From assembly GCF_030127145.1 (NCBI RefSeq), contig NZ_CP126158.1, forward strand, positions 2,728,001 to 2,792,000: a DNA stretch of 64,000 nucleotides, read 5' to 3'. A program made the position numbers and the translations under genes. The number at the start of each line of letters is the position of its first letter. The first letter of the stretch is position 1. This DNA comes from Halobaculum halobium. GTDB taxonomy: Archaea > Halobacteriota > Halobacteria > Halobacteriales > Haloferacaceae. Of the stretch, positions 44,318 to 51,907 are shown piece by piece. The notes beneath the pieces were generated by a model. That model searched no databases, was not told the DNA's origin, and worked only from the letters and a program-made list of their open reading frames with translations.

Positions 44318-45000
44318 GCGGCCACACCTGCCCAGCCGACGACTGCGATTTCGGCACTGGCGAGTTCAAGACCGCGAACAGTGTCCGCTCGCACATCAAC
44401 GCGATGAGCGACGATCCCCACGCCGACAAGGAGGCGCTGCGAGCCGAGCTCGAAGCTCAAGAGCCGGGCGACGAGGGGGGCGACGAAGGGGTCGAAAGCG
44501 CCCCCGAGGGCCCCGCTACCGAGTCCCCGGCCGAGGAGAGCGGGGAGAAGGGCGAAGAACAGGGCGGAGAGGGGCGCGAGAGCGCCGAATCCGAGGCGAC
44601 CGAAGCGGCCCCTGAAGGGGGTGCTACCGACGACAGCATGGCAACCGACGACGAGTACCAACAGCAGCAGGGGAACAGCGAAGGCGAATCGAGCGACGGC
44701 AGCGCTTCGGAAGGCGATTCCGAAGGCGACGAGAGCGGCGCCGGAGGGGGCGCTTCAGGGGCGGAAGCGGCCGCCGCTGGGGGCCTGCTTGCCGGCTCTA
44801 TCGGCGGGGTGTCCCCTCCACTCTTGCTCGGGCTGGCCCTTGGGGCGGTGCTCTTGGTGCTCCTCGTCACCGCCGACGGTGGCGGAGGCGAATCAGGCGA
44901 TCCAGCCGGCTCAAGCGGCGCGGAAGGGGCGGAACCGGGGGGCGCTGAAGCGGCCCCTGAAGCCGGTGCCGGCGAGTCCGGGGGTGGTCTGACCGCATGA
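44314..45000 (+). CDS. zinc-finger, acidic repeat and TM protein (provirus)
   Basis: 228 aa in three parts. Residues 1-45 form a C2H2-like finger (HTCPADDCDFGTGEF, then VRSHINAMSDDPHADK). Residues 50-150 are an acidic, low-complexity Glu/Ser/Gly region with the recurring phrase SAPEG or EAAPEG. A hydrophobic helix (SPPLLLGLALGAVLLVLLVT) precedes a Gly/Glu-rich end. The acidic module is partly shared, at DNA level, with the next gene. Probably membrane associated; function unknown. Confidence 0.65.
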   Translation: MSGHTCPADDCDFGTGEFKTANSVRSHINAMSDDPHADKEALRAELEAQEPGDEGGDEGVESAPEGPATESPAEESGEKGEEQGGEGRESAESEATEAAPEGGATDDSMATDDEYQQQQGNSEGESSDGSASEGDSEGDESGAGGGASGAEAAAAGGLLAGSIGGVSPPLLLGLALGAVLLVLLVTADGGGGESGDPAGSSGAEGAEPGGAEAAPEAGAGESGGGLTA

Positions 45001-45614
45001 GCGACCCCGAAGAGCAAGCCGAATCCCCAGACGGCAGGGCTGAAGAGAGCGCCGACGAGGGGGCGCCCGAGGGGGCCGAAAGCGCCCCTGAAGGGGCCGC
45101 TACCGAGGGCGGTAGCGACACCGGCGACGAACAGCCGGACATCGAGAGCGACGAGCAGGCGATCGTCCCCAGCGACATCGACCCCGACGATGTTGAGGCG
45201 GAGGCCGGTGCCGACGACGAGAACGAGAGCGAGGACGCCGGCGACGACGCCGCCGAACCGACCGAGCCGGGCAGCATGGCGGACGATGCGAACCCGGATG
45301 CGTCGGTCGCGAAGGCTGGCGAGATGTACGTCTCGGTCGTCAAGTCCGTGACCAACGCCCAGATCCGCAAGCACGGCGGCGAGAACGAGCTGGGGCGCGA
45401 CCACTTCGAGCAGTACGACCTCGCGGACCACTTCAACGAGACGATGGACATGATGGGCGTCGGGAGCGACCTCGAACCGCACGAGGCGCTACTGTTCGCT
45501 ACGGTCCTGTCGATGGGCGACGGCCTCACTCGTGAGACGGACGTTCTCGACAAGCAGATCGACCGGCTGATGGAGAAGGCGATGGGCGGAACCGGGGGTG
45601 AGGCGGCCGCATGA
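44997..45614 (+). CDS. acidic provirus protein with C-terminal helical domain (205 aa)
   Basis: The N-terminal 95 residues are acidic low complexity (EGAESAPEGAATEGG resembles the preceding protein). The C-terminal 110 residues form a folded helical domain (MYVSVVKSVTNAQIRKHGGE, FEQYDLADHFNETMDMMGVG, HEALLFATVLSMGDGLTRE). No family recognised. ATGA overlaps with both neighbours. Confidence 0.65.
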   Translation: MSDPEEQAESPDGRAEESADEGAPEGAESAPEGAATEGGSDTGDEQPDIESDEQAIVPSDIDPDDVEAEAGADDENESEDAGDDAAEPTEPGSMADDANPDASVAKAGEMYVSVVKSVTNAQIRKHGGENELGRDHFEQYDLADHFNETMDMMGVGSDLEPHEALLFATVLSMGDGLTRETDVLDKQIDRLMEKAMGGTGGEAAA

Positions 45615-46174
45615 GGGGGATCAGAAACCGCGCCGTCCGCAAGATGATGGCGAAGCTCAAGGAGATGGGCGCGATCGACCACCTGACCGGCATCATCGCC
45701 GGCGCCGAACACGAGGTACTGACCGCCGCCAAGCGCCTGGAGGACGCCACCGACCAGGACGTGATCGGCGAGGTGCCGGCCGTCGAGATGCGCCGAGACT
45801 CGCTCGAAGCAATGATCGACGCGATGGCCGGCGGCTCGTTCGACGACCTCTGGCTCGAAAACGTCGCGCCCGAACTCCTCGACACCACCGACGGCGTCGA
45901 GGGGTATCTCGGCGCCGACGCCGACGAGTGGGAGGCGCAGATCGCCCGCTGGGCGGAGACGTACCGAGAAGGCGGCGCCGAGGGCTCCGACCGAGCGCTC
46001 GCCGACCACCACGTTCGGAACAAGTGGGGCGTGGACCTCGCGACGTTCGAGGATCGCGTTGTCGAGTTCGACGGAGGAGAGGCGGCCGAACGACTGTTCG
46101 CAGCGAACTTCCGCGCCGCCTGTACGGTCATCCACAACGCCGCAGACGAGCTGGAGGGCGACGCGGATGAGTGA
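45611..46174 (+). CDS. helical provirus protein (187 aa)
   Basis: Basic N-terminus (MRGIRNRAVRKMMAKLKEMG) then largely helical and acidic (DHLTGIIAGAEHEVLTAAKR, RDSLEAMIDAMAGGSFDDLW, ERLFAANFRAACTVIHNAAD). No recognised domain. It overlaps the start of the next gene and is two genes upstream of the packaging ATPase, so a virion or packaging-associated role is possible. Confidence 0.65.
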   Translation: MRGIRNRAVRKMMAKLKEMGAIDHLTGIIAGAEHEVLTAAKRLEDATDQDVIGEVPAVEMRRDSLEAMIDAMAGGSFDDLWLENVAPELLDTTDGVEGYLGADADEWEAQIARWAETYREGGAEGSDRALADHHVRNKWGVDLATFEDRVVEFDGGEAAERLFAANFRAACTVIHNAADELEGDADE

Positions 46175-46520
46175 GACCGACAGCGAACCGAAGGACAAGA
46201 CCGACGTGTACCGCGAGCGGAACCTGAACGCGCTGCTGGCGCTCCGGGCGCTGAGTCTGCTCGATCAACACAACCTCGCATACGTGCCGATGGGCTACTG
46301 GCACGACACCGACGACGTGAACGGCGACGAGTGGGCGGTCGTGTGGGCCGACCTCCCCGACGAGGGACAGGCGGGCTGGCATGTCCCCACCGAGATGGTC
46401 CCCGACTGGCTCCCCGAGCGAGATCCCGAGTACGACGGGTACAGTACGCCCGAGAAGAACCGCCGGGTGGCGCTCGCGGCCGGCGTCGACCCGGACGCCG
46501 CAGGAGTTCGCGAGCCGTGA
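46167..46520 (+). CDS. provirus protein upstream of the packaging ATPase (117 aa)
   Basis: From ATG 46167. Helix LNALLALRALSLLDQHNLAY then a Trp-rich acidic part (GYWHDTDDVNGDEWAVVWAD; GWHVPTEMVPDWLPERDPE). No domain found. It overlaps the ATPase start by 4 bp (GTGA). Confidence 0.6.
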   Translation: MSETDSEPKDKTDVYRERNLNALLALRALSLLDQHNLAYVPMGYWHDTDDVNGDEWAVVWADLPDEGQAGWHVPTEMVPDWLPERDPEYDGYSTPEKNRRVALAAGVDPDAAGVREP

Positions 46521-47299
46521 CGCGCCGGCTCCTCGGCGCCATGAGCGGGCACGGGAAGTCCTTCGTCGGGCAGTCGATCATCGAGCGCAACATCCCCGAG
46601 TTCGAGCACGTCGCCGTCCTCGACTTCAAGGACGAGTACCGCGGGCTGGTGAAAGCCGGCTTCGCCTCTCACTTCATCGTCGGTCCTCGGGAGGCGTCGT
46701 GGTCCGTCAAGATGTGGGAGTCGTTCATCGCGGAGAACGGCGCCGTCGTGCTCGCCCGCTACAACCTTCCGCCGGAGGAGTGGCGGACGGTCTGTGCCCG
46801 CATCATCAAGGCCGCGCGTCGCCTCGGCGACTCTCTCACGGCCATCGACGAGGCGCACTTCGTCGCCCCGCAGACGGGGAAGGTGCCCGACGCTATCGAG
46901 GGGCTGGCAACGACCGGCCGCGGTGAAGGTGCGTCCTCGTTGTGGATCACCCAGCGGCTCGCGAAGCTGGAAAAGACGGTCGTCTCACAGTGTGACGAAA
47001 CGGTACTGGGGGCGTTCAAGGCCAAACAGGACCGGAACCAGATCGAGGCCGAGTACCCCGTCGACGTACACAACCCGTCCGTCTCGCGCGTTCCGTCGCT
47101 TCCCGAGGAACTGCACGCGCCGGACGCCGGGCCGGTCCCGCTGCGGCAGTTCGAGGACGACGCGGGCCACATCATCGGCTCGGAGTGGATATTCGCGAAC
47201 ACGGCCGGCGAGATGGACCGTTGGGACACCCGCGGCTTGGAGATGGAATCGACACACTACGGCCCGGAAGGCAACCCGATTCACGACCCGAACCTCTGA
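46517..47299 (+). CDS. genome-packaging ATPase (FtsK/HerA-type, sphaerolipovirus lineage)
   Basis: 260 aa from GTG 46517. Walker A GAMSGHGKSF (residues 7-16) and Walker B SLTAIDEAHF (Asp111, Glu112), with the sensor-like segment LATTGRGEGASSLWITQRLA characteristic of A32/FtsK-HerA packaging ATPases of membrane-containing viruses. The P-loop lies only six residues from the N-terminus, as in SH1/SNJ1-type enzymes. Directly upstream of the capsid genes, the typical order for this virus lineage. Powers DNA translocation into the capsid. Confidence 0.88.
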   Translation: MTRRLLGAMSGHGKSFVGQSIIERNIPEFEHVAVLDFKDEYRGLVKAGFASHFIVGPREASWSVKMWESFIAENGAVVLARYNLPPEEWRTVCARIIKAARRLGDSLTAIDEAHFVAPQTGKVPDAIEGLATTGRGEGASSLWITQRLAKLEKTVVSQCDETVLGAFKAKQDRNQIEAEYPVDVHNPSVSRVPSLPEELHAPDAGPVPLRQFEDDAGHIIGSEWIFANTAGEMDRWDTRGLEMESTHYGPEGNPIHDPNL

Positions 47300-47301
47300 C
47301 C

Positions 47302-47463
47302 ATGGCCCGAGAACGCACCACGCTGAGCGGTGAGGACGCCGAACAGTTCGCGGACATCCGCGAGGACCTGAGCGAGCACCGCCGCGGCGAGCTCTCGAAC
47401 GCCGAGGTTGTGCGCCGACTCATGGAGATGTGGGAGAAAGAGCAGTCGCCCGGCCGTCGCTGA
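47302..47463 (+). CDS. 53-aa ribbon-helix-helix-like protein (provirus)
   Basis: MARERTTLSGEDAEQFADIR begins with a short basic strand, followed by two helices (EHRRGELSNAEVVRRLMEMW). The pattern fits an RHH DNA-binding fold. It is two bases downstream of the ATPase gene and immediately before the direct repeats and hairpin at 47470-47520. A regulator of the capsid operon is plausible but not shown. Confidence 0.6.
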   Translation: MARERTTLSGEDAEQFADIREDLSEHRRGELSNAEVVRRLMEMWEKEQSPGRR

Positions 47464-47469
47464 TCACCA

Positions 47470-47520
47470 GCGACGCAATCAGGACACACGCGACGCAATC
47501 CCTGCGCAGGCCGCCTTTTT
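47470..47520 (+). promoter_or_regulatory. direct repeats plus hairpin/T-run ahead of the virion gene block
   Basis: gcgacgcaatc occurs at 47470-47480 and 47490-47500, spaced 20 bp (two helical turns), followed by a cctgcgcagg palindrome (47501-47510) and a T5 run (47516-47520). This could be a paired operator overlapping a terminator that separates the ATPase transcript from the structural block starting at 47549. Confidence 0.45.
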
Positions 47521-47548
47521 CGCCCCCTCTCATCGGCCCGGGTGTAGC

Positions 47549-47842
47549 ATGGCAGACATGGCAGAGGCGTTCGACGCACTCGCATCGACCGAACTGTGGG
47601 AGTCCGTGGCCGCGATCTTCGCGGGCTTCATGGCCCCCACGGTTCTCAAGAACCTGACTTCCGGCGTCGCGCCGGACATGGTGAAGGACAACCCCGAGGT
47701 ATACGGGCTCGCGGTCGCAGCCGGCGGCCAGCTCTCCCCGATGTACTCCTACGAGATCAGCATCGGCGGCGGCCTCTACACGGTCGACAAGGCCGCGGAG
47801 CGGTTCGACATCAAGTCGACGGTTCAGGGAGTGGGGGCGTAG
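47549..47842 (+). CDS. virion-associated membrane protein candidate (97 aa)
   Basis: From ATG 47549. The N-terminal helix SVAAIFAGFMAPTVLKNLTS is hydrophobic, followed by a Gly-rich beta part (YGLAVAAGGQLSPMYSYEIS, IGGGLYTVDKAAERFDIK). It lies between the ATPase and the small capsid gene, where sphaerolipovirus-like genomes keep a conserved small virion protein. Assignment by position only. Confidence 0.6.
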   Translation: MADMAEAFDALASTELWESVAAIFAGFMAPTVLKNLTSGVAPDMVKDNPEVYGLAVAAGGQLSPMYSYEISIGGGLYTVDKAAERFDIKSTVQGVGA

Positions 47843-48322
47843 ATGACTGAAACGCTTTCCAACCTCGGCACGCGGCAGGTCGAGGCCACCGAGAAGACCA
47901 ACGTCGTGGATCAGGCGACCTCGGTCCTCGGCTTCTCGCCCATCGACGGGATGGTCCTGGAGATCTCGAACATGGGCGGCGCGGGCTTCCCCATCCAGGC
48001 GAAGCTCCGCGACTCCAACGACGACCCGCTCCCGCTCGACACGGAGGTGACGATCCGATGGGACGCACCCCACCTCGATCAGCCGCAGGTCGTCTCCTAC
48101 AAGCTCTCGAACATCGGCACGTTCCGCCGTCTGAGCATCAAGGAGCAGCAGAACGAGGAGTACCGCGACCGGACCCGTGTCGAACTCAAGGGCTCCGCGC
48201 TGGTCGTCGAGGACATCGAGAGCGTCGAGGTGTTCCTCGAGTCCTCGGAGCAGATCGACTGGGACAACTCGGAGTTCTACTTCGACGACAAGGCCGTGAC
48301 CGTCCGGTCCGGGGGGGACTGA
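47843..48322 (+). CDS. small major capsid protein, VP7/VP16-like (single beta-barrel)
   Basis: 159 aa, no TM helix, dominated by alternating strands: GFSPIDGMVLEISNMGGAGF, PIQAKLRDSNDDPLPLDTEV, TIRWDAPHLDQPQVVSYKLS, RDRTRVELKGSALVVEDIES, VEVFLESSEQIDWDNSEFYF. This is the look of a single vertical jelly-roll. Position directly before a longer partner and after the packaging ATPase matches the small MCP (VP7 in SH1, VP16 in P23-77). Expected to form hetero-capsomers with the next protein. An alignment or structure model is needed to confirm. Confidence 0.75.
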   Translation: MTETLSNLGTRQVEATEKTNVVDQATSVLGFSPIDGMVLEISNMGGAGFPIQAKLRDSNDDPLPLDTEVTIRWDAPHLDQPQVVSYKLSNIGTFRRLSIKEQQNEEYRDRTRVELKGSALVVEDIESVEVFLESSEQIDWDNSEFYFDDKAVTVRSGGD

Positions 48323-48325
48323 GCG

Positions 48326-49060
48326 ATGGCGGACGAATCCGCCGTGCGCTCGCGGCTGAAGTCGGCCAGCATCAACCGCGACGAGTTCACCAAGGCGAGT
48401 TTCGACTTCACCGCCGGCACGCCCGGCGAGCGGACCGAGGTCGCTTCCGTGCAGGTCAACCGGGCGCACATGCTCCGCGAGACCAACGCCACGGAGTACG
48501 CCATCATGGCGTACCAGGAGTTCACGACCGACGGGACTGCGGACAACCAGGAGACGTTCAACCTCTCGCACGACCTCATCGACTCCGGAGCGGTCGACAC
48601 CTCGCTGCTACTGTACGAAGGCGGTTCCGTCGTGCAGCCCGACTCGGTGGACTACGACGCCAACACCTTCGACTACACGAGCGGGGGCACCGACACCACG
48701 CTGGGCGTCTACTACGCCGCGGGCGATCAGGCCCAGCTCGAACTCGTCAAGGAGGCACCGAACGGGACGAAGGAGACCGTCGACTCGCGGCTCATCAACA
48801 AGCTGCACCTGCGTGACAACGCCAAGGAGCCGGTGAATCTCTCGCTCGGGCGGTCGTACTGGCAGCGGTACGTCCCGACCGACTGGACGCTCTCGCTGTA
48901 CGTCGACGCGCCGTACACGGCGGCGTTCATGCAGGACGTCGACGGCGACGGCGAGCCCGAACCGGCGGCCAACGCGCTGCTGTCGATCCCCTACTCGGCA
49001 GCCACCGGCTCCATCGAGGGGCTGGGCGCGGTGGTCCGCATGGACGCCGCGAGGCGGTAA
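48326..49060 (+). CDS. large major capsid protein, VP4/VP17-like (single beta-barrel)
   Basis: 244 aa. Beta-rich with the pattern EVASVQVNRAHMLRETNATE, LSHDLIDSGAVDTSLLLYEG, GVYYAAGDQAQLELVKEAPN, VDSRLINKLHLRDNAKEPVN and DWTLSLYVDAPYTAAFMQDV. Three bases separate it from the small MCP gene. Size and adjacency fit the large MCP of SH1/SNJ1-type virions (VP4). The inserted segment before the LSLGRSYWQRYVP stretch may be the extra domain that enlarges it relative to the small MCP. Confidence 0.75.
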   Translation: MADESAVRSRLKSASINRDEFTKASFDFTAGTPGERTEVASVQVNRAHMLRETNATEYAIMAYQEFTTDGTADNQETFNLSHDLIDSGAVDTSLLLYEGGSVVQPDSVDYDANTFDYTSGGTDTTLGVYYAAGDQAQLELVKEAPNGTKETVDSRLINKLHLRDNAKEPVNLSLGRSYWQRYVPTDWTLSLYVDAPYTAAFMQDVDGDGEPEPAANALLSIPYSAATGSIEGLGAVVRMDAARR

Positions 49061-49063
49061 ACA

Positions 49064-49321
49064 ATGTCCGGCGGACTCACGCCGGCCGCGACTGGCGGCG
49101 CTCCGACCGGCACCGAGCCGTCGGACCGTCTCACGACCATGACCGACGGCGCCGCCATGCCGGGGTACGTGGAACCGGGCACGCCGGCACAGCCGGGCGC
49201 CCCGGTGTTCGAGAACGCGCTGGCGGGTACCTCGGTGACACCCGAGGACATCCAAGTCGCGGCGGCGCTCATCAACGTGCTGCTGTTCGCGTCGCTGGTG
49301 TACGTGGAGGTGAACCGCTGA
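49064..49321 (+). CDS. small virion membrane protein candidate (85 aa)
   Basis: Polar Gly/Thr/Pro-rich N-terminal 60 residues (GGLTPAATGGAPTGTEPSDR) and a C-terminal TM helix (VAAALINVLLFASLVYVEVN). The stop and next ATG overlap by one base (TGATG). An internal-membrane virion protein is likely from position; no homologue recalled. Confidence 0.6.
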   Translation: MSGGLTPAATGGAPTGTEPSDRLTTMTDGAAMPGYVEPGTPAQPGAPVFENALAGTSVTPEDIQVAAALINVLLFASLVYVEVNR

Positions 49322-49914
49322 TGGTGGGCGGACTCACCGGCCCGTCGTGGGACCAGGACGGCGGCGGTGGCGGGACGACCGACACCACCGACGACACGGA
49401 CTCCGGCGGCTCGGACGACTCCGGCGGTTCGAGCGACTACACGAACGACACCGAGGACATCGAGCAGGACCAGACCAGCGACGACCTCGATCTCGGGCAG
49501 GCCGACGGTGGCGGGCTCGAATACGACAGCGAGGACTCGGCCGGCAACGTCGTGGACTCGGACGGCGACCCGGACACGGGCGGCGTCACCATCATCAGCG
49601 ACAACAACAGCGACGACCCGGCGGCCGACGACGCCCAGCAGGATCTCACCGACGACGCGCTCGACACTATCGGGGGCTCGGACGGATCGGACGGTTCGGG
49701 CGGGTCGGACGGGTCGGACGACACCGGCGGCATCGAGAGCGGGGTAGTCGACAGCGAGAGCGGCGAGTACACCGACGGCGCCGACACCGACAACCAGCCG
49801 GACAACACGCCCGCCGACACAGAGACACCGGGAGTCGGCGGCGACATCGGCAATCCGGCGCTGCTGGCGCTGGCACTCGTCGTTGTCGGCTGGGTCATGT
49901 ACGGGGGTGAGTAG
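49321..49914 (+). CDS. acidic Asp/Ser/Gly-rich protein with C-terminal TM (virion candidate)
   Basis: 197 aa. Nearly the whole protein is low-complexity Asp/Gly/Ser/Thr (GGSDDSGGSSDYTNDTEDIE), ending with the TM helix NPALLALALVVVGWVMYGGE. Such a tail-anchored acidic protein would project from the inner membrane. Probably a virion membrane component; sequence is too simple for homology-based naming. Confidence 0.6.
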   Translation: MVGGLTGPSWDQDGGGGGTTDTTDDTDSGGSDDSGGSSDYTNDTEDIEQDQTSDDLDLGQADGGGLEYDSEDSAGNVVDSDGDPDTGGVTIISDNNSDDPAADDAQQDLTDDALDTIGGSDGSDGSGGSDGSDDTGGIESGVVDSESGEYTDGADTDNQPDNTPADTETPGVGGDIGNPALLALALVVVGWVMYGGE

Positions 49915-49917
49915 CCC

Positions 49918-50517
49918 GTGGCGGATGTTCGAGTTCGGCGCGTCGAGTTCGAGGGTCCGGCCGCGGCGGGGGTTCCGATCCCGATCCGCGTCGGCGTCAA
50001 CAACAACGAGACGGCCGCGTTCTCGTGGGAGGAGAAGACCTGCAACACCGGCGGCGAGTACGGACACAAGACCGACGTAACCCTCGTCATCCGCGACGCT
50101 GCCGGCGAGAAGGTCTTTGATGAGACGGTCCGCGAGTGCGTCCCCCGGAACCGTGTGGGGCAGATGCTCGGGGCGAACGCGGCTGTCGAGTTCGACCCGG
50201 AGCTTCCGGCGGGAGAGTACACGGTGGAGGCGACCGTTTCGGTCATCAAGGAGGAGCGGACGCACTCCAGTACGCCGCGGTCCCTGACCGTCGAGGAGGA
50301 CAGCAGCGCGCTTCCTGGTGGCGACGACCCCGGCGGATCGAATCCGTTCGGCGGGGGCGGCGACGACCAAAGCGATGACGGCGGAAACAACCCGTTCGGC
50401 GGCTCGGGCGACGCGCTCGGGCTGCCGAACAGCAAGGTCGTGCTGGCGCTCGTCGCGCTGCTGGCTATCGCGTGGCTGGCGAACAGCGCGAGCAACACCG
50501 CGGAGGCGTTCACATGA
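49918..50517 (+). CDS. beta-sandwich protein with C-terminal TM (virion candidate)
   Basis: 199 aa from GTG 49918. Residues 1-125 look like an Ig/CARDB-like sandwich (VRRVEFEGPAAAGVPIPIRV, AAVEFDPELPAGEYTVEATV), including two cysteines. A Gly/Asp/Asn linker (GGDDPGGSNPFGGGGDDQSD) leads to the TM helix SKVVLALVALLAIAWLANSA. Likely an envelope- or capsid-anchored virion protein. Overlaps the next start by 4 bp. Confidence 0.65.
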   Translation: MADVRVRRVEFEGPAAAGVPIPIRVGVNNNETAAFSWEEKTCNTGGEYGHKTDVTLVIRDAAGEKVFDETVRECVPRNRVGQMLGANAAVEFDPELPAGEYTVEATVSVIKEERTHSSTPRSLTVEEDSSALPGGDDPGGSNPFGGGGDDQSDDGGNNPFGGSGDALGLPNSKVVLALVALLAIAWLANSASNTAEAFT

Positions 50518-50786
50518 TGGACCTACTGGCGAGCTACGCGGTGCAGGTGTCAGCGGGTATCACCGCCACGTCGGCGCTCGGCATCCTCTACGAGGCCCAC
50601 CGGATGCGCGGCGCTGTCGAGCGGAATAGCGAGCGGGGCGCAGCGAACAAGACGCGGTCCATCGGCAATCGCCGGTGGCTCCAACGCTTCGGGGCGCGGC
50701 TCGTTGGCAACGAGAAGTACCAGCCGCCGCACCGCTTCGACCCGGACGAGGAACCGCGACCCGACGGAGGGCGACAGGATGGCTAA
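50514..50786 (+). CDS. small membrane protein with basic tail (provirus)
   Basis: 90 aa from ATG 50514. N-terminal hydrophobic helix (LLASYAVQVSAGITATSALG) followed by a basic/polar segment (RNSERGAANKTRSIGNRRWL) and acidic end. Similar in layout to small inner-membrane virion proteins. Overlaps the next gene by 8 bp. Confidence 0.55.
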   Translation: MMDLLASYAVQVSAGITATSALGILYEAHRMRGAVERNSERGAANKTRSIGNRRWLQRFGARLVGNEKYQPPHRFDPDEEPRPDGGRQDG

Positions 50787-50940
50787 CATCGAGAACACCG
50801 AGTACGAGGACATGACGGACGAGGAACTGAAGCGGGTCCGGGAGAAGATGGACGACGACACCGGCCGGACCGGCGGTGAGAGTGACGGCACCGACAATAA
50901 CGGCGGGGCGTACGCCGATCCTCCCGAGGAGGTGCGGTGA
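50779..50940 (+). CDS. 53-aa acidic helical protein (provirus)
   Basis: MANIENTEYEDMTDEELKRV, then RVREKMDDDTGRTGG: a charged helix followed by a polar tail. Overlaps the next start (TGATG). No function suggested. Confidence 0.5.
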   Translation: MANIENTEYEDMTDEELKRVREKMDDDTGRTGGESDGTDNNGGAYADPPEEVR

Positions 50941-51303
50941 TGCCCTGGGTACCAGAACCCGACCCGGACGACGTTCCCTTCAACGAGCCGTACACAGCCG
51001 AGTTGGACGACGGCGAGAAGGTGACGGTTACGTTCACGCCCGAGCAGTCCGGTAGCGTGTTCTATCTCCCGATTCTTGCCATCTCGAAGGTCCGCGGCAC
51101 GATCTACGAGATCCGCGACGACGGGAGCACGCAATACGGGCCGGCGGCCATCCCACCGACCGACATCGACGACATGACCGTAACCTTCGCCCCAGCAAAG
51201 CGCTTTCGCGACTCCCAAAGTAATCATCCGAAACACGTCGGGAGCACCCCAGACGTACCACATCCAGCCGGTCGGTTTCGAGCAGATCGAAGGGGGTGCC
51301 TGA
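50940..51303 (+). CDS. beta-rich virion protein candidate (apparent frameshift)
   Basis: From ATG 50940 (MPWVPEPDPDDVPFNEPYTA) beta strands continue to DDMTVTFAPAK. Then the frame turns Arg-rich until it joins the next gene without a stop. In the +1 frame the sequence TPKVIIRNTSGAPQTYHIQP, then VGFEQIEGGA and TGA at 51301-51303 is clearly the natural end, 3 bp before the next ATG. A base loss around 51195-51215 explains this; programmed frameshifting to make a fusion is the alternative. Restored protein about 120 aa. Confidence 0.55.
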
Positions 51304-51305
51304 GA

Positions 51306-51698
51306 ATGGTACTTGATACCACCGCAGAGGTAGACAAAATCGACTCCGTTCGTGATCGCAACGGAGACCCACGACCACCGGCAAACGCCGACAAGCAGGA
51401 TGTAACAAACGCCCGGCTCGGGAACTACGACAGCCTGACGCAAGTTGTCCACTCGACTGGCGGGACCGACGCCGAACCCTTGCCGTCTCTCGACGTGCCT
51501 GAGGGAGCTGGAGTGCTGGTCGAGTACAAATCCGACAACTCGGGCGACGTGTTCGTCGGTGACGCCGACACACAGGAGTCGCCGCTAACCGGCCGTACGG
51601 ACTCGCTGTTGTTCAGCGTCACAGATACGTCACTCATCCACGTTCGGACGCCGAACGCTGGTGACGCTGTCGTGGTCACGTTCGAGGGAGGCGAGTAA
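51306..51698 (+). CDS. beta-sandwich virion/spike-associated candidate (130 aa)
   Basis: From ATG 51306: MVLDTTAEVDKIDSVRDRNG, VLVEYKSDNSGDVFVGDADT, LLFSVTDTSLIHVRTPNAGD, VVVTFEGGE. Compact beta-rich module with no TM helix. In the raw sequence it is in frame with the preceding gene, so automatic annotation will fuse them. Likely a vertex or decoration protein by position only. Confidence 0.6.
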   Translation: MVLDTTAEVDKIDSVRDRNGDPRPPANADKQDVTNARLGNYDSLTQVVHSTGGTDAEPLPSLDVPEGAGVLVEYKSDNSGDVFVGDADTQESPLTGRTDSLLFSVTDTSLIHVRTPNAGDAVVVTFEGGE

Positions 51699-51700
51699 GC

Positions 51701-51907
51701 GTGCTCGAAAGCATTTCGAGCATCAGCGGATCGAACCTCGGGTACCTCCTGTTTGGGATACTCCTGGGGCTGGGCGTCCCGTTTCGGTACGGTATGGAAC
51801 GGATCCGGGGACTATCCCGCGCAGCACTCGACAGACTCCCGTACAAGCCGCCGCAGACGAGCCGATCCGACCGAGAGAACACCAAGACCGACATGGAGGA
51901 CAACTAA
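51701..51907 (+). CDS. 68-aa single-TM protein (provirus)
   Basis: GTG 51701. N-terminal hydrophobic segment (GSNLGYLLFGILLGLGVPFR) and a basic, polar C-terminus (LPYKPPQTSRSDRENTKT). Ends exactly where the spike-like gene begins. Confidence 0.5.
   Translation: MLESISSISGSNLGYLLFGILLGLGVPFRYGMERIRGLSRAALDRLPYKPPQTSRSDRENTKTDMEDN

Noticed and set aside
44457..45482. Pro/Ser-rich minus-strand frame
   Set aside because: Antisense of acidic low-complexity genes; composition artefact.
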